From assembly GCA_950295325.1 (NCBI GenBank), contig OX485807.1, positions 25,517,666-25,581,665 of the forward strand: a DNA stretch of 64,000 nt, in the 5' to 3' direction. The notes below the pieces were generated by a model. The model was not told the origin of the DNA, did no database searches, and was given only the letters and a program-made list of their open reading frames with translations. This DNA comes from Polytrichum commune. Taxonomy: Eukaryota > Streptophyta > Polytrichopsida > Polytrichales > Polytrichaceae. Positions 47,659 to 61,300 of this stretch are shown here, one piece after another. The translations under genes were made by a program, and so were the position numbers. The first letter of the stretch is position 1; the number at the start of each line of letters is the position of its first letter.

Positions 47659-49789
47659 GTTGCATGTATTGTTGTACTAACTAGCCTCTAAATAATGTAT
47701 GAACCCTTTTTGGATTTATATATATTTTTAAAGGCTAAATCCTTGGCCCCAAGTTGGTGCGGGCTTGGCAAGGTTCAAATCCTTCCAAGGATACTTGGAT
47801 TTTCTATCAACACAAATTCACCCCTTTAAAAGCATAACACCAAGTTTTTTTTATAATATATTTAAAAAAAAAATCCGACATACAATACAAATCTTCGGAA
47901 ACATACCGAAATGAAATTCAAAAAATCGGAAAATTACCGAATGGTAAAGTTAAATATCGGTTTTTAACCGAGAATAAAAATTGGATTTAGGTAGCTTCCG
48001 AGCAAAAAAATAAAAATCCGAATGTCTTTATAAAAGATCGGAAATGTACTGATTTTTGTATAAAACTCCCCGGACTGTGGTAAGAGCTACAGCACAAGGA
48101 AGAATACGGAGTAATGGAATATATAGTGTACAGCTTGCAGCCACAACAGACAAAAAATTCTGAACCGAATCCGAGTAGATATGTACAGACACTTTGGGAG
48201 GAGAACCAGAAATTCAGTCCAAGGTCTGGGTGTCGATCTTTAGGGACCTGGACTTTGCAAGCCATGACGGTAGGGCCAGGGCTAGATGCCCAACCCTTGA
48301 GAAATTCAAACGCAGAACAGTGCAACTACGGCAGAGTAAATACAGATATAATATTTAGGACAGTAAGAGTTACAGTAGAGAGAATCTTCCCAAGAATTCG
48401 GGCCCTGAGGTATTACCAAGTGCGGGTGACCGCATCTTACAAAAATCTGGCGATGATCCTGGCAAGGAAATGCACTCTGCGCCCAGCTTCTTCTTCCCCG
48501 CCATAGCCACCTTCCTCTTTCGCTGCCGTCTCTCATTCTACTACTCTCTGAGCTCCCTCTCCTTGTGCTTCCCTGCACTCCAAGTGGGAGGAATTCATGT
48601 TCTTTCCCGCCCGATTGAGGAACAGAAGGTTCTCAAGCATCTGTTGTTGTTTCGCAATCCGTTGAATCTGTTAATGTTTAGCTCGCGTCTGTACGTCCTG
48701 CTAGAATTCTCACTATTGAATGTCTCCATACAGATCCAAGACCCCGAATACACAGGACGAAACAACATCTCCACTGCTTGCCGTGACCACGCAACGGAAT
48801 TGGGTTCGTGAGTCTTTCGAAATGAGTGTTTGTTCTTCGGAATCTCTGTGTTGGGTGTTGAAAGACGACGGTTCGTGAGGATGACGAGGGGGAATCTGGA
48901 GAACGATCGATCTCAAGACACACATATCCGGCTTCTTACATAGGTATGCGTAACCCCTTCCCATTCGAAAACTGCATGACTTTCTCTCCATATTAGTTTG
49001 ATCAGATCCTTTTGCATGCTAGTAGAATGATTTGGAGAGTCAGTTTGGAAGTGCATCCCAAGTGCACACTGGAGTTTCAGGTAGGGGCCCAACTCAAAGA
49101 GGTGGGCGTCTAGCCCTGGTCATGACGATATTATATAGTCACCAATGAAAGTAACCCACTCTGTTGTAGCCCCCTCCTTCCCTACCATAGCCATCCTTTG
49201 CTACTCCTGCCGCTGGCTCTTGTCGTCTGACATAGCTCACTCTCGTGATCAACCAATTAGCACCACTTTGTGATGCCGGACAGGAAGCACATGACTAGTG
49301 ATGCAAGTTGTGGTGAAAAAATTGATAAGCTAGTGCAGAATAGTGTACATTGAGTTCCGGCTCCATTAATTTCTTGGTTCAAGTCTATTGGCTCCACACA
49401 TCCTGTAGTGTCCTGCACCAATCTGTTGTCCGTTTTCATGTGAGAGATTTTACTCTGAATCAATTCTAGAGTTGGAGGATATTAAATTTCATGAGAGGCA
49501 AGTTCAAATATATGTTTGGATTCGGTGGTGTCAAATATGTTGATATGGACTCTGGCAAGCTTATGCCTGTAGGTGTCTAAGGGCCACTTCACACATGAGC
49601 CAAGAGCCATGACGATGAATTTTTGAGAGCCCAAAAGAAGTGTTTTAAGGTTGTCCTGAGACACTTCCCAAAATCATATAGTGTGGTCACGGGTCCTCAA
49701 GTGTAATGTGAAGTCATATGTGATTGTGGCCTCAACCAAATGCTTTTTCAACGAGTTCTATTCATTGGGGTCCTCACACATGATGAAAT
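47659..49789. other. Intergenic with first segmental repeat copy
   Basis: AT-rich to 48060, then repeat E copy 1 (48078-48400). 48430-48960 is pyrimidine-rich on the + strand, with frames of up to 113 codons that I do not recognise. No gene is supported. Confidence 0.45.
48078..48400 (+). repeat. Segmental repeat E, copy 1
   Basis: Matches 50665-50990 closely: shared words include TTTGGGAGGAG, GTGTCGATCTTTAGGGACCT, CATGACGGTAGGGCCAGGGC and ATATTTAGGACAGTA in order. Confidence 0.85.
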
Positions 49790-50310
49790 GTAGTAAATCA
49801 ACAGTTGTGAGGTTTCGAAGTGCCATGGTCACTTGGTTTTGTGTTAGGCCTACCTCCGAGAGGTGGTTTTGAGAATAGTCCAAGTGACCATGAAACATGA
49901 TCCATTTGATGCCATGTAGGAATCCATGTAGACTTTACATCCATCTTGCATCAACTTACTCAGTGGGTCCTTGAAGCGTAGTATGAAGTGAACTTACACC
50001 GACTCCACCTTTTCCACCAGTGAGATTTGCTTGAAGTGCAATGGAAACGGGCCCTGAGTCTTGTGTGTGAAGTGGCCCCAAGTTAAACATGAACTATCTA
50101 CCTCTATTGTAACAAAAAAATTACCATATTTTTCCTGCCATGCCATTTTTTTGGTGGTGAGTAGACATGCCCAATTCGGTTGAAGCCTGGCATACTACAC
50201 TGATGACTTTAATTTGCTGGGTTCTAAGAATCCTTTATAAGTAACATGTAATCCAATATAAAACACTTCTTGGGCAGAGTGAGTCTGCATTACAATCCAT
50301 CACAGTCATT
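49790..50310 (+). repeat. Segmental repeat F, copy 1
   Basis: Matches 50994-51510: GTGAGGTTTCG, CATGAAACATGATCCATTTG, GGAATCCATGTAGACT, GAGATTTGCTTGAAGTGCAA, GACATGCCCAATTCGGTTGA and TCTAAGAATCCTTTATAA occur in the same order. Confidence 0.85.
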
Positions 50311-50590
50311 TATGCTCCAACGATCCCAATGGGTTCAAGGGCCACTTGCAGGGGATTTGGAGAAGCTTCTATCCAATGCTCCGAGGTCCAAGCATCTAGT
50401 CACAAGTTTCACGACCAGAGTAGGCAGGACAGAGGGTGCGAATCGCGACTAAATAAATATAGATAATCTGATCAGCAAAGGTGGATCCTGGAGGAAGAAA
50501 CTAAAGAATCTGGTACCTATTTAAAGTTTGAGTGTTGATCATTGCATATGGACTCGGCGAGAAATGAAAGATTATTAAATTGAATTATTG

Positions 50591-50990
50591 TAGGTGTCTC
50601 TCGAACCCAGAACAGTGCAAGGACGGCACAGCTTGAGTAAATATTAGCTTAGATACTTTGGCCAGTAAGAGCTACAGCACAGGGAAGTAATACGGAGTAA
50701 TAGAATATTAAGTGTTCCGCTTACAGCCACAACAAGAAAGAGGACTCTGAAGCAAATCGCGAGTAGATACACACAGACAGTTTGGGAGGAGCACCAGAAA
50801 TTCAGACCAAGGTCCAGGTGTCGATCTTTAGGGACCTGGACTTTGCAATCCATGACGGTAGGGCCAGGGCTAGATGTCCAACCTTGCAGTAATTCGAACC
50901 CAGAACAGTGCAAAGACGGCAGAGTTCCAGTAAATACAGATATTATATTTAGGACAGTATGCTACAGTAGAGGGAAGATTCCCAAGAATA
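50591..50990 (+). repeat. Segmental repeat E, copy 2 with extra partial unit
   Basis: 50665-50990 is the second copy of repeat E. Just before it, 50591-50660 repeats the end of the unit (CGAACCCAGAACAGTGCAA) that occurs again at 50887-50920, so part of E is tandemly doubled with an offset of about 298 bp. Confidence 0.8.
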
Positions 50991-50993
50991 TAG

Positions 50994-51510
50994 TATAATA
51001 AATCAACGGTTGTGAGGTTTCGGAGTGCCATGATCTCCTGGTTTTGTGTTAAGCCTACCTCCAAGAGGTGGTCTTGGAAAATAATTCAAGTCACCATGAA
51101 ACATGATCCATTTGATGCCATGTAGGAATCCATGTAGACTGTACTACATCGACTTACTCAGTGGATCCCTGGAGCGTAGTATGAAGCGAATTTAGACTAA
51201 CTCCACCTTTTCCACCAATGAGATTTGCTTGAAGTGCAATGGTCACGGGCCCTGAGTCTCGTGTGTGAAGTGGCCCCAAGTTAAGCATGAACTATCTGCC
51301 TCTTTTGTAAGAAAAAAATTTCTAGATTTTTCTTGCCATGCTATTTTTTGGTACCAAGGAGACATGCCCAATTCGGTTGAGGCCTGACATACTACACTCG
51401 AGAACTTCAATTTGTTGGGTTCTAAGAATCCTTTATAAAGTAAATTGTAATCAAGTATAAAACACTTCTTGAGTAGAGTGCGTCTGCGTTACAAGCCGTC
51501 ACAATCATAT
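50994..51510 (+). repeat. Segmental repeat F, copy 2
   Basis: Second copy of 49790-50310, here joined directly to repeat E. In the first set, E and F are about 1.4 kb apart. Confidence 0.85.
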
Positions 51511-54500
51511 GTGAACCAAAATTATGGGTTGCAATGTTAGCATGAGCTTACAATTGTTTTTGGGAATCATGTTTGACAAATTTGAATAAGTTGCGGATGA
51601 ATGATGATGTGATGCTTACTGGACTTGAGGTGATCCATGTCTCGACACATTACAATAAGGTAACTCAAACTTTTGTAAATGATAATGTAGTTCAATTGGT
51701 TAAAGGAAATTGACTCATTTGCTATGCTAAATAGTTCTATTGTTGTGGGCTGTAGGAATTGCCTTGAGCTCACACCAATTCACATTTGAAGAAGCAACGA
51801 GGTTGTGTTCATTCTTAATCCATGCCCAGTTTCTAGATTAAAATTAATGTGAGGCACATTAATTGTTTTTCTAGGATGTTGAAGGGGTTCATGTTTTTTA
51901 ATACCTAAGGTGTTGGTTGGAAGACTCAAGGAAGATCAACTTAGGGCAAGACCACGTCTTCACCCACATTATGTTCACCCAACTAGAGAATTATAATGGC
52001 CAAGTTAATTACTTTTACTTTAATTTTTCGACAACACTACATTGGCTATTTAGTGTAATTGATACATGACTTAATCAACTAGGGTTATGAGTGCTAGGAA
52101 GTCTAGTCCTGCAATTTAATGACATGGTCATGTGAGAAGAATTGTGTTATTTAGGAAGTGAATCCCTTTTGAGGTAGTGAGTAGGTCTAAATTGCTAATC
52201 CATCAAGCCAAACTGGTCTAGAGACTTGGGACTTGCTTTTTGCATGATGGAAAGAGTATGTAGCTACAAGCTCAACCACTTTAAGTAGACATCATGCACA
52301 TGTGTTCAAAGCTCATTCATTCAGCTGTTCTACTATCGTTGTGGAGGCAGCACTACAGGTTCCTGGAGCCGAAGGGCTTATGTCATGAAGCTGCAGGCCT
52401 TTCTGATGGCTGCCAAAATTCACGTACGGCGTAGATATTTTTGTTCCAATGTCACATTCACTGGTGTAACAACAAATTACCACAGCGAATTCAGTTTGTA
52501 ATGACATCCAATGTTGTTCGACTTCTTCGGATTACTGCACGCTCACTTGCATAGACAAACACAACTGACCCATTTCCAGGATTTCATCAGATTGACGCTT
52601 GTGACATCATTGTTTCGATGTGTCTTAAGATTTGCAGCCCAGTGAGGATTTCTTTACATTGAATCCGTTCTTAAATACACATGTGCTCCTCTCATCACAA
52701 ATAGTTTGCTTAATATTTTGTATCTGTGATCATGGTTACGTAGAATTTGAACCTTTGCTAATTTGGTTCATAACATTGATCGGCCCTTCTCTTGCAGGTA
52801 CTACACTGATTATTCCATTCAGTGTGGGAAATGAGTGAAGGTGATACTAAATTTGTTTACAATACGAAATCAGCGCAACCAGGAGATCCAGGGTTTTCAG
52901 TCCTGTGAAGAGAGTGCCTTTGATCGACTCATCACCCTTTTGTCCACGTCTGCAGTGATTGAAAAGTGGCGTCTCGGTGAGCCTACTCATGTGAACAGCG
53001 TGTTGCAATTTGAGTGCAACAGCAGTCTGTTAGCTTTGAACATGTTCTCCAGTTTTTGCAAAATCTGGACAACTTCTCTTCGCTGGACAACTTTAGGGTT
53101 GCAGGTGTGGGGTCCTAGGGAAATTGTCAAATTTCACAGAAAGTGGGAAACATGTGAGGGTGGGTGCTTGCAGAGCCTAGTGGATGCCACAGAATGATGC
53201 AATGTGCTGTATTCTTGAAGGCCGCTTCATTTTGAGGAGTCGATGGATTTATTCTGATGACCTCTGATTACTTGATGTCTATGTGATATGTTAGTGTCCT
53301 CTTGTAAGAGAATGTGTATTTGTAGACAGATTTGACTAGAGCTTTGGATTCGTGCTGGGGCCAATGTAGTGGTAATTGATTACACCAGCAAGAGCATCTG
53401 CAAAGAAGACTGGAGCAACATTCACATCCACATCGCATTAGAGAACAACTTTACAACTGCTGCTCGCTTGGCTTCCTCGGCTGCTGCCTTTCCATGCTTA
53501 GGTGACCATCTTTTCTTTACGCACAATCCATTTCTTCACCCAAATTTGGGTTTGAGCTGTTTTTTTACGTTTTATTTTATTCTTGTCCAAATTGAAATCT
53601 AGTAGCATGAGGAATTAGGATTTGTAGTCTCATTCTTGTAGGTTAGACTAAACATTTGCAGTTGTCAGTGTCTTTTGAATGATAAGTCTTCTTTTGACGT
53701 AGGGCATCCTACTCTTTCGCCTTTTTAGCTGCCAACTTAAGTTCATGCACATCCAAATGCTCCCATTCTTCGGAAATAATAAGTTTGTGTAGAGGGTAAC
53801 CCCTTGAGGTGTATTGGCAGAGATGTCATATGGTGCAATATTTTGAATATTAGCGAAGTTGGCCTGCTGTAAGGCTTCTGCAGCACTAAGAAGTGACTCA
53901 TTTTGGCGGTGTTTGTTCAGCAGCAGCATATCCGGCATCACAAGATCCAAGCTAGCGTCACCGAGGGTGAGAACAGGTGGGTTATAATAGTACCTCAGGC
54001 ATTCTGCTTTAGACTTTGTACATTTGTATAATCTTTGGAAATTCTCACACTGGAATCAAGAGTTTGAGTTGAAGGGTGGAACATAAAAATGGAATTGCTT
54101 GGGCTGAGTTATGCGCATCGTGCTTTGGTGTTTTCAAGTCCCTATTGATCTATTTTTTCCTTCAAATCGTCAATTTAGTTGAATGCACATTGAGAGTTTA
54201 AAGGCCATTTTTAATTTTTGCGATCTGAATTTTTGTTTGAATATTTTGTCAGCCAAAAAAAGCTGTCTTTTATTGAACTTGTTTGATCAAAATTTGTCAG
54301 ATCAGATCTCTCATTTAAATGAAAGCTGTGAGAGAAAATCACAACGACATCATTAAATTAAGGTGATCCTTTGGAGTGGTGAAAGGTTGCACTTTTGGTG
54401 TCTTTTCCGTGTCTGGGCCCAACCCAACGCACCGTAGAGCTACAACTTAGGTTCCATTCTAAGGCGCATCTTGCACACTTGTACTCATTGGATGTTGTAT

Positions 54501-55379
54501 TCAAGAGTTGATAACACGATGCTAAACTGAGTTTTATGATGCTGGCATCTGTTTATATTTTTACTACACTTTATAAATACGGAAGTTTATATCAAGAATC
54601 AAGAGTCGAAGTTGAAGATATCCAGTTCTACTTAATTTCAATGCACAACTAGGTTATTTCTCTCCATATTCTATTCCGCTGGAGGATTTTAAACCTCAAT
54701 CCGGAAGAAGTTACTAAAATGTTGTGACATTACGAGGTGTAACATGTGTGCTGCTTTTCTAGTCTTCATTGGAGGACTTTGATTTAAATTTGGAGATGGC
54801 CCCAACAGAGTCCTAGTGCACCCGTATTAGTGCAATTGGGACTTCATAAATTGGTCTGGATGTGGTGTGGCAGGAATTCGTCTCCTGCTTTGATTGGTGG
54901 TGCAATCTTGTCGGTTTCTAAATCTCTTCGGTGTCCGCAAAGTGTTCCAAAATCCAAGTGGCATTTCACAAAGGCATTATGCCGCAACTCAAGCTCATAG
55001 ATCCGAGGATAAATGAACATGGGCTCTTATACAGTCTTGTGCCAATTTAAAGTCATGGTTTGAGTGCTAGTGTATACAAAGCAATTGAGTTTGCATGTCT
55101 CCTTCGTTATGCATAATATTGGACATTCATCATAAATTAGAGTTTCTTGCACTGTAAATAGTAACAGATTTGTTGTCTCACGTAAACGCATTGTCTATAC
55201 ACATGTGAATTTTGTAGTCTTTTCTCACCTGGCCAATTGTGGATATTGTTGGCAGATATTGGAGCCAATCTTACAGGTATTAGTATGTCGATGACTCCTT
55301 TGAATTTGTGTGGATTTCATTAATGTGTTTGTTTCTTGTTTTTGATTGTGTACATAGAAGAATGCTCTAGGATTTAAAC
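51511..55379. other. Intergenic, no gene supported apart from a coding-like fragment
   Basis: Frames at 52632-53197 and 53369-53602 have no domain I recognise. The only stretch that reads like protein lies on the - strand at 53648-53990 and is listed separately. 54000-55379 shows nothing. Confidence 0.4.
53670..53990 (-). pseudogene. Unidentified coding-like fragment with a probable frameshift
   Basis: On the - strand the frame reads DASLDLVMPDMLLLNKHRQN, then ESLLSAAEALQQANFANIQN and GVTLYTN; about 20 bp further a neighbouring frame gives SEEWEHLDVHELKLAAKKAK then a stop. Composition looks protein-like across both frames, which suggests one shifted base or a missed short intron. I do not recognise the family and give no function. 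Confidence 0.35.
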
Positions 55380-55748
55380 TAGTGTTGAACTGGTATGTAG
55401 GTGAATGCATGTTATCAATATAGAATTTGAACAACAGTATCAAAGGACCTACCAAACCGGTATCAAAATTATAATTGAATTAGATATTGATACTTGGTGG
55501 GTATCACAAGATGAGATAATCTTTGTATACCCGAGTCATAATTTGGGTCAATACAATCCGAATACCATATAGATAGTAGGGTAGTTTTACCTTGGTACGA
55601 AGGTCTTTGGATGGTATACAAACCCAAATGGTATCCAAATCAAATATATTGTCGCATAACTGTACCCTAGTTGTTTAAAAAAATGTGAATTCCCCATTAC
55701 ATATACCCTTGTTGTATCATGCAAAGGTTATACCAGTCCAACACCGGT
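55380..55748 (+). mobile_element. Family A TIR element, most complete copy
   Basis: The left end AGTGTTGAACTGGTATGTAG pairs with the complement of the right end ATACCAGTCCAACACCGGTG. The inside carries GGTGAATGCATGTTATCAAT, ACTTGGTGGGTATCAC, AATCTTTGTATACCCGAGT and ACCCAAATGGTATCC, all shared with other copies. Length is about 369 bp and non-coding. Confidence 0.75.
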
Positions 55749-58393
55749 GAAGTATAGGGTTTCATTTACATGGTTAAGGGTTGGAATTTAGGGTTTACCG
55801 TCCATGCTTGAATGTGGTTGCTAGAACTCGCTAATACCAGATTGCTCTTAGACAAAAATTTCAGATGTGGTAATTTTGTGTGGAAAGTTGGATGGAAGCA
55901 CTGTTCACTTTTTGTCCAAAATGATAATGGATGATAGGGACGGCACGAGGATGATGGTTATGGTCTAGGGTTTCTTCACGGCTAGGGTAGGCTTTTTAAT
56001 TGAGGGATGTCCGCCTTGTGTGGAGAATGTTTTTCATTGGCCCATGGATGGGTTATTTCATGACACGAACAAGGTGGAAGTTTTAGTTCGAGGGTTTTGG
56101 GTGGAGGAGCTCTTGGTTAACACTGATGTAGGCCCTCATTTGTAATTGCAAGAATGCGAGCGGGTTGAGTTTAAAGTTGATCAGGATTATGACTTGAGGG
56201 AAAGTTTAGGAAGTGATCGGGATTGAAGTTGAAGTGGTTATTGCATGTTTTGAACAAAACATCACTTATATCCCGTAGTTTCATGGCAGTTTCAAATTTC
56301 AATAACTTCGAATTTCAAATATGTGTGATGTCAGCATTATCATTGCTTTCATTAATGGTTTTATCACACCATTGGACTATCATTGTCACCAAGGCAAATT
56401 TAATGAATTAGTGTTCGATCTTCCATGGTACTATGGTAGTTGCAAGGCGTTTTAAAGTAGCTCAAACCTTGATGTTAATTTGAAGTGCAAGGACCAAGTG
56501 GTTGTTCTTCAGTTGTTGGTAAAGTCATAAAGGAGGAATATAGAAGAGCTCCCTCTAGAATAAGGACAGTAAGAGTTTTTTCTTTCACAAGTGTTGAGTT
56601 TGGCAATGAGTCTTGAAAGTTTTTTGATTCACCATTAAGTAACTGAACCATATTTGCATCAGACCAAATTGGAGTTTGATGTCAGAGACATCAAATATAA
56701 GTACTCAATGGAAGAAGATTTGCACATAAAGATTTAATTGGTTTTTACACTGCCTGGAGTGTGATCTTGGTTGGGATATTATTTGGGTTCATTTGCAATG
56801 TATGAACCCAATCTCATTTGCGTTTAGAGTAGAGAGCCATAGAAAGTGACAATCATGCACTTTGTTGACATCTCATGTTGAAGCCATTGCAAGAATTCAT
56901 TTGGATATCTTACCACATAAACACCTACATGTCATCATCTATATTACCAATGTGGGGCATGATGTCCGATTAGCTATAATCTAGGGTGTTTGCAATAGGT
57001 GAACCTTTCTTTAGAGCATGAAGCAAGAAGTTGTGTGAGTTGGTTGACATCTCTTGTTTGTAGGCATTGTTCTTATCAACGAAGGAAACATTGGTTGAAC
57101 TTTGTTGCAGCTTTGGTACGGGTGTCATTTGATGCATTTCTGAATAAGCAAGAATACATTGAAGAAGTTTTTCTCTTCCTCTTAGGATTGTTTTTCTCTT
57201 CTACAAAGATGTGTTAGGTAATTTCATTGAACCTATGAGAATAGAGTGAAGATTCTTCATTTTGCATTTGATACATAAACTTGTTGGCCTTGTAACATGC
57301 ACCATATTGATAGTCTTGATTGGAGTAGGGGCTAGTGTTATGCATTGATTAGAATTTGAATTCTTTAATGGTCTTTTGAAATCAAGTAATTTACATATTC
57401 ATATGATGATAAACAAATTTCCTACTACAATGTATTGACAATGTGAATTTGACTTTCTGCCTTTTATGGTTTTAAAAGAACTTATCTTTGGCAACTAATG
57501 AATGGAAGGTATGCAATTCAAAGCTTTATCAACTTGAATGTGGACCTTAAATTGTTGTGATCTTCAAATTTTGATGACTTTCTAGGTAATTTCATATCAT
57601 TCATCTTCACTGCATCCATTGTCAATCCCCATTGAACTCAACACAAGGATGTCGATATGGGGTTGATGAACATGACAAAAATAAGAGTATAATTATCAAC
57701 TAAAATTATGAGTCTGCACTATGAGAATTTTAACTTGCAAGAAGTTGCTTCTAGTTTTTGTGAGGGAAATTGAATGAAGTGTTGCTTTCTTACACTTGAT
57801 GATTTGCGTTTGGGTGACCATCCACTTTTAGCCCCAAGTGGCTTATATATCGATGCTAGAAACTGACGAGTTATGTTGCGTTGATAACCTTGCTTTAGTA
57901 TTTATTAAGTACAAATATTAAAGAATAGAATTTGTATTCTTGTATTTAAACTAGAACTTCCAGTCTTATTTCGGCGGAGCAGGGTCTAGTTTTCATAAAG
58001 TGGACTCACTTGTGTTACGAATGACACTTATGTAGTGTTAGGTGTATTGCATTTGTACCCCGGGAATAGTATCGAATGTCACATTTTCAGAGATTGGGGA
58101 GTATGTTGGAAAAATCTTGAAATAAACATGATAGCCCCCAACTAAATACCAAAACAAAATTGCATGTGCATATGGAACATAAGTGAGGATGACCTTGGCA
58201 TGTTTCATATATTCGTAATAAGAGTGCACTTGGGCCAAGACTAAGTAAAATTATATGCATCCATCTCTTATTGATTACTTTCATGACAATTTGTATGTAG
58301 TTGTTTTCATGTATTATTATAGTTGTGGATATTTTAGGTGTTTGTCACTATGACTTGATGCTACATGGATGTTTGCAGATGGAGTGACCACTT
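55749..58393. other. 5' flank of the kinase-NLR gene
   Basis: AT-rich DNA without a recognisable gene. A TTTGCAG splice-acceptor-like site precedes 58380, so an upstream leader exon of the receptor may lie here, but none could be identified. Confidence 0.4.
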
Positions 58394-61300
58394 TTGTATG
58401 CTTGGAACTACGAAGATTATCCTCTCTTTGGACATTTGTTGGCGATCGAGACAATTTTGTTGTCTAGCAAATATTTCATCATGGCGAAGCTTTTACAATT
58501 GTTTTTTGAGCAACTATCAAGGTTTTGGGATTTTATTGGCACTTGCTTTATGATGTTTTGGACATATCGACAAAGAGGATTCATTTACGAATATGACATT
58601 GGAGGTTTATTGCAATGGCAGAAGGAAGAAATACGTACACTTGAAGAGATTTCGAATGGAAATGAAGTATTGAATAAGAAGCAATGTAAACATCTTCTCA
58701 CCCAACTTAACAAAGTCGTAGAATGTGTTGGGGAGATTATCACATTGAGTAGTGAGATGCAAGAGTTTGATGTTGCACTTCAGGAGCTATGTCGCATTAC
58801 ACAAAGAATGGGAGTTGTGGTGCGTGAATGCGGGAATCAAAATTGGTGTCGAGCAATTGCATTCCAAATAAATAACAAGGAGGCGTTTCGAGAACTTGTG
58901 TCCGATTTGAGGTGGTGTTGGGATGTGATATATGAGATGCATTCATCAAGCCATCCAGGGTTGCATCCTTTGAGGTTTACCATTGAAATTGACATGCCCA
59001 CCTTGATAGAGATTCAACACGATGAAAAGGTTCTTGAAGAAACTCTCAAGGATGATAGCAACCATGAATGGAGAGAATATTTACAGCGAAGATTGTTGGA
59101 CTCGCAACTAGAAGGTGGAGAGCTCGATAGTGTGGAGGTTTTGCATGTCGTTGATTCATTGGAACCAAAGCTTCTTGAAGAGATTGGGAAAGGAGCATGT
59201 GGTGCGGTCTATGAATCAATATGGTTGGGCTTTCAATGTGCAACAAAGATTTCGCAAGTGCCAAATTGTCGTAAAGAGATCGGTATTCTAGCAGGCTTGA
59301 GCCATCCGAATCTCATCAAATTCATTTATTGTGGAGTTAGTGGGTGCTTAGATGGGTTATGTTCTTGGCGTCACGATCCTTTAAAAAAATGTGGTTATGA
59401 AAATTTGTATTTGGTGATGGAGTTCATGGACATGAGCTTGAGTGGCATGTTGAAGAAACAATCTAAACCGTTATCATATCTTCTTGCAATTGATATCATG
59501 CATCAAATTGCAAGTGGCATGTGTTATCTTCATGACATGCATGTTGCTCATCTCGATTTAAAGCCGGACAATGTGCTTTTGAGACCTAATTCCATGAAAG
59601 GAGGAAAATTGAATTCTAGCAGATTCTTGGTCAAGTTGGCTGACTATGGCACTTCCAAAACTGAGGTTCAAAGCAAAGTTTCTGAGGAACAACGCTACTA
59701 TCGTGTTGGTACACCTAAGTATATGGCACTGGAGATAGTTGATAACGATCTTGGATCTCATGCAAGTTTATCTCAAGCTGATGTATGGTCCTTTGCTATG
59801 ACATGTTCAGAGATCTTGTCACAAAATGCTCCGTTTGGGAGCGATGTCGTGAGTTGCAAAGATGTTTTGGAAAAAATAAAGGAATTTGAGAGGCCAGAAT
59901 TGCCAATGAATTGTGAAGAGCTTACGAGGTTGATTGAGGAATGTTGGGTGGAGGATCCTTTACAAAGGCCAACATTTTTTGAAATTTGTGGAAAATTGAT
60001 AGCTTTGAAGAAAATGTTTTTGAGAGGAACATACTCGGCAACCCTATGTCCCGAGTTTGAAAAGGATGGAGCCTTGCTCCAAAGGAACTCAAGAATTGAG
60101 AAGGCAAAGGAGGTCAAAGAGAAACCTATTAAAGAGGTGCAAACCGTTTTGGTGTTCAAATGCCTAATAAAAACTATTTTCATATGGATAGCTTGTCATT
60201 TCTATTTATTTGGATTAAAATATAGGTTGTTGAGGATGCAATTTGAATCAAAAGTAGGTTCTAATTGCATGCATTGTTTACGTAGGTGAAGGAAACAACA
60301 AAGCCAATGAACAACATGGTGGTTGGTCTTCAACGAAACCTTAGAAAAGTCGAGGATCGCCTCAAGGAAGTGAGGATTTTGGGTCTCATTGGCATGGGTG
60401 GGATTGGGAAGACTACGTTGGCAAATGCCGTATTTGATGAATTGAAGTTTGCATACAATGCATCATGTTTTGTCAAAGACTTGAAGAATAAGAGTGATTC
60501 CCTTGAGATTTTATGTGACATGTTAATTGACTTTGGAGAAGATCGTGAAAGCCTCCCAACAAATTTGGTGAATGCACAAACCATGTTGAAGCAATTTGTG
60601 GTTGGTAAGAAGGTTCTCATAATATTGGATGATATCAAGGATCAACGTCAACTAGATACTCTTCTCCACCGGGATATTTTGAGTGACAATGTGGGCATCA
60701 CATTGATTATAACAACCCGCAATTGGGACAAGATTAAAGACCGTGTCGAAGAGAAGGGCAAAATTGAGGTGGACTCGTTGGATAAAAATGCAGCAAAAAA
60801 GCTTTTTATCCATCATTCATGTGGGACCGGAGGTTCTTTACCAGTTGAATTTTGTGATATAGGAGGAAGAATAATGAAAGCTTGCAGTGGTTTGCCTTTA
60901 AGCCTAAGAGTATTGGGTGCATTTTTGCGGGATAAATGGAGGTTGCGATGCTGGGAGCGAGCATTACGAAGAATTAAGAGGGGAAGATGTTTGGATGGTA
61001 ACAAAGAAGAATTTGAAGACACCAAACTTTGGAGCACATTGAGAATAAGCTTTGATGGATTGGGAATGCATGAAAAAAATATGTTTTTGGACATAGCGTG
61101 CTTCTTTTGCAAAGATGTTTGCCCTGAAGGCATGTCAATAGATAGAGCCTTGCACGCGTGGACCATTAAAGGTATCCCGCAAATAGAATCATTCAATACG
61201 TTGATAGAGCGGTCGTTGGTAAATATTGATGAATATGGATGCATAGAAATGCACGACCAACTACGTGACATGGGACGAATGATTGTGGAAACGTATGAAG

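Noticed and set aside
60137-60289. Stop codon separating a kinase gene from an NLR gene
   Set aside because: Phase-matched GT-AG sites at 60137 and 60285 remove the stop and give the known kinase-NB-ARC fusion; two genes would leave the NB-ARC without an ATG start near its P-loop that fits the family.
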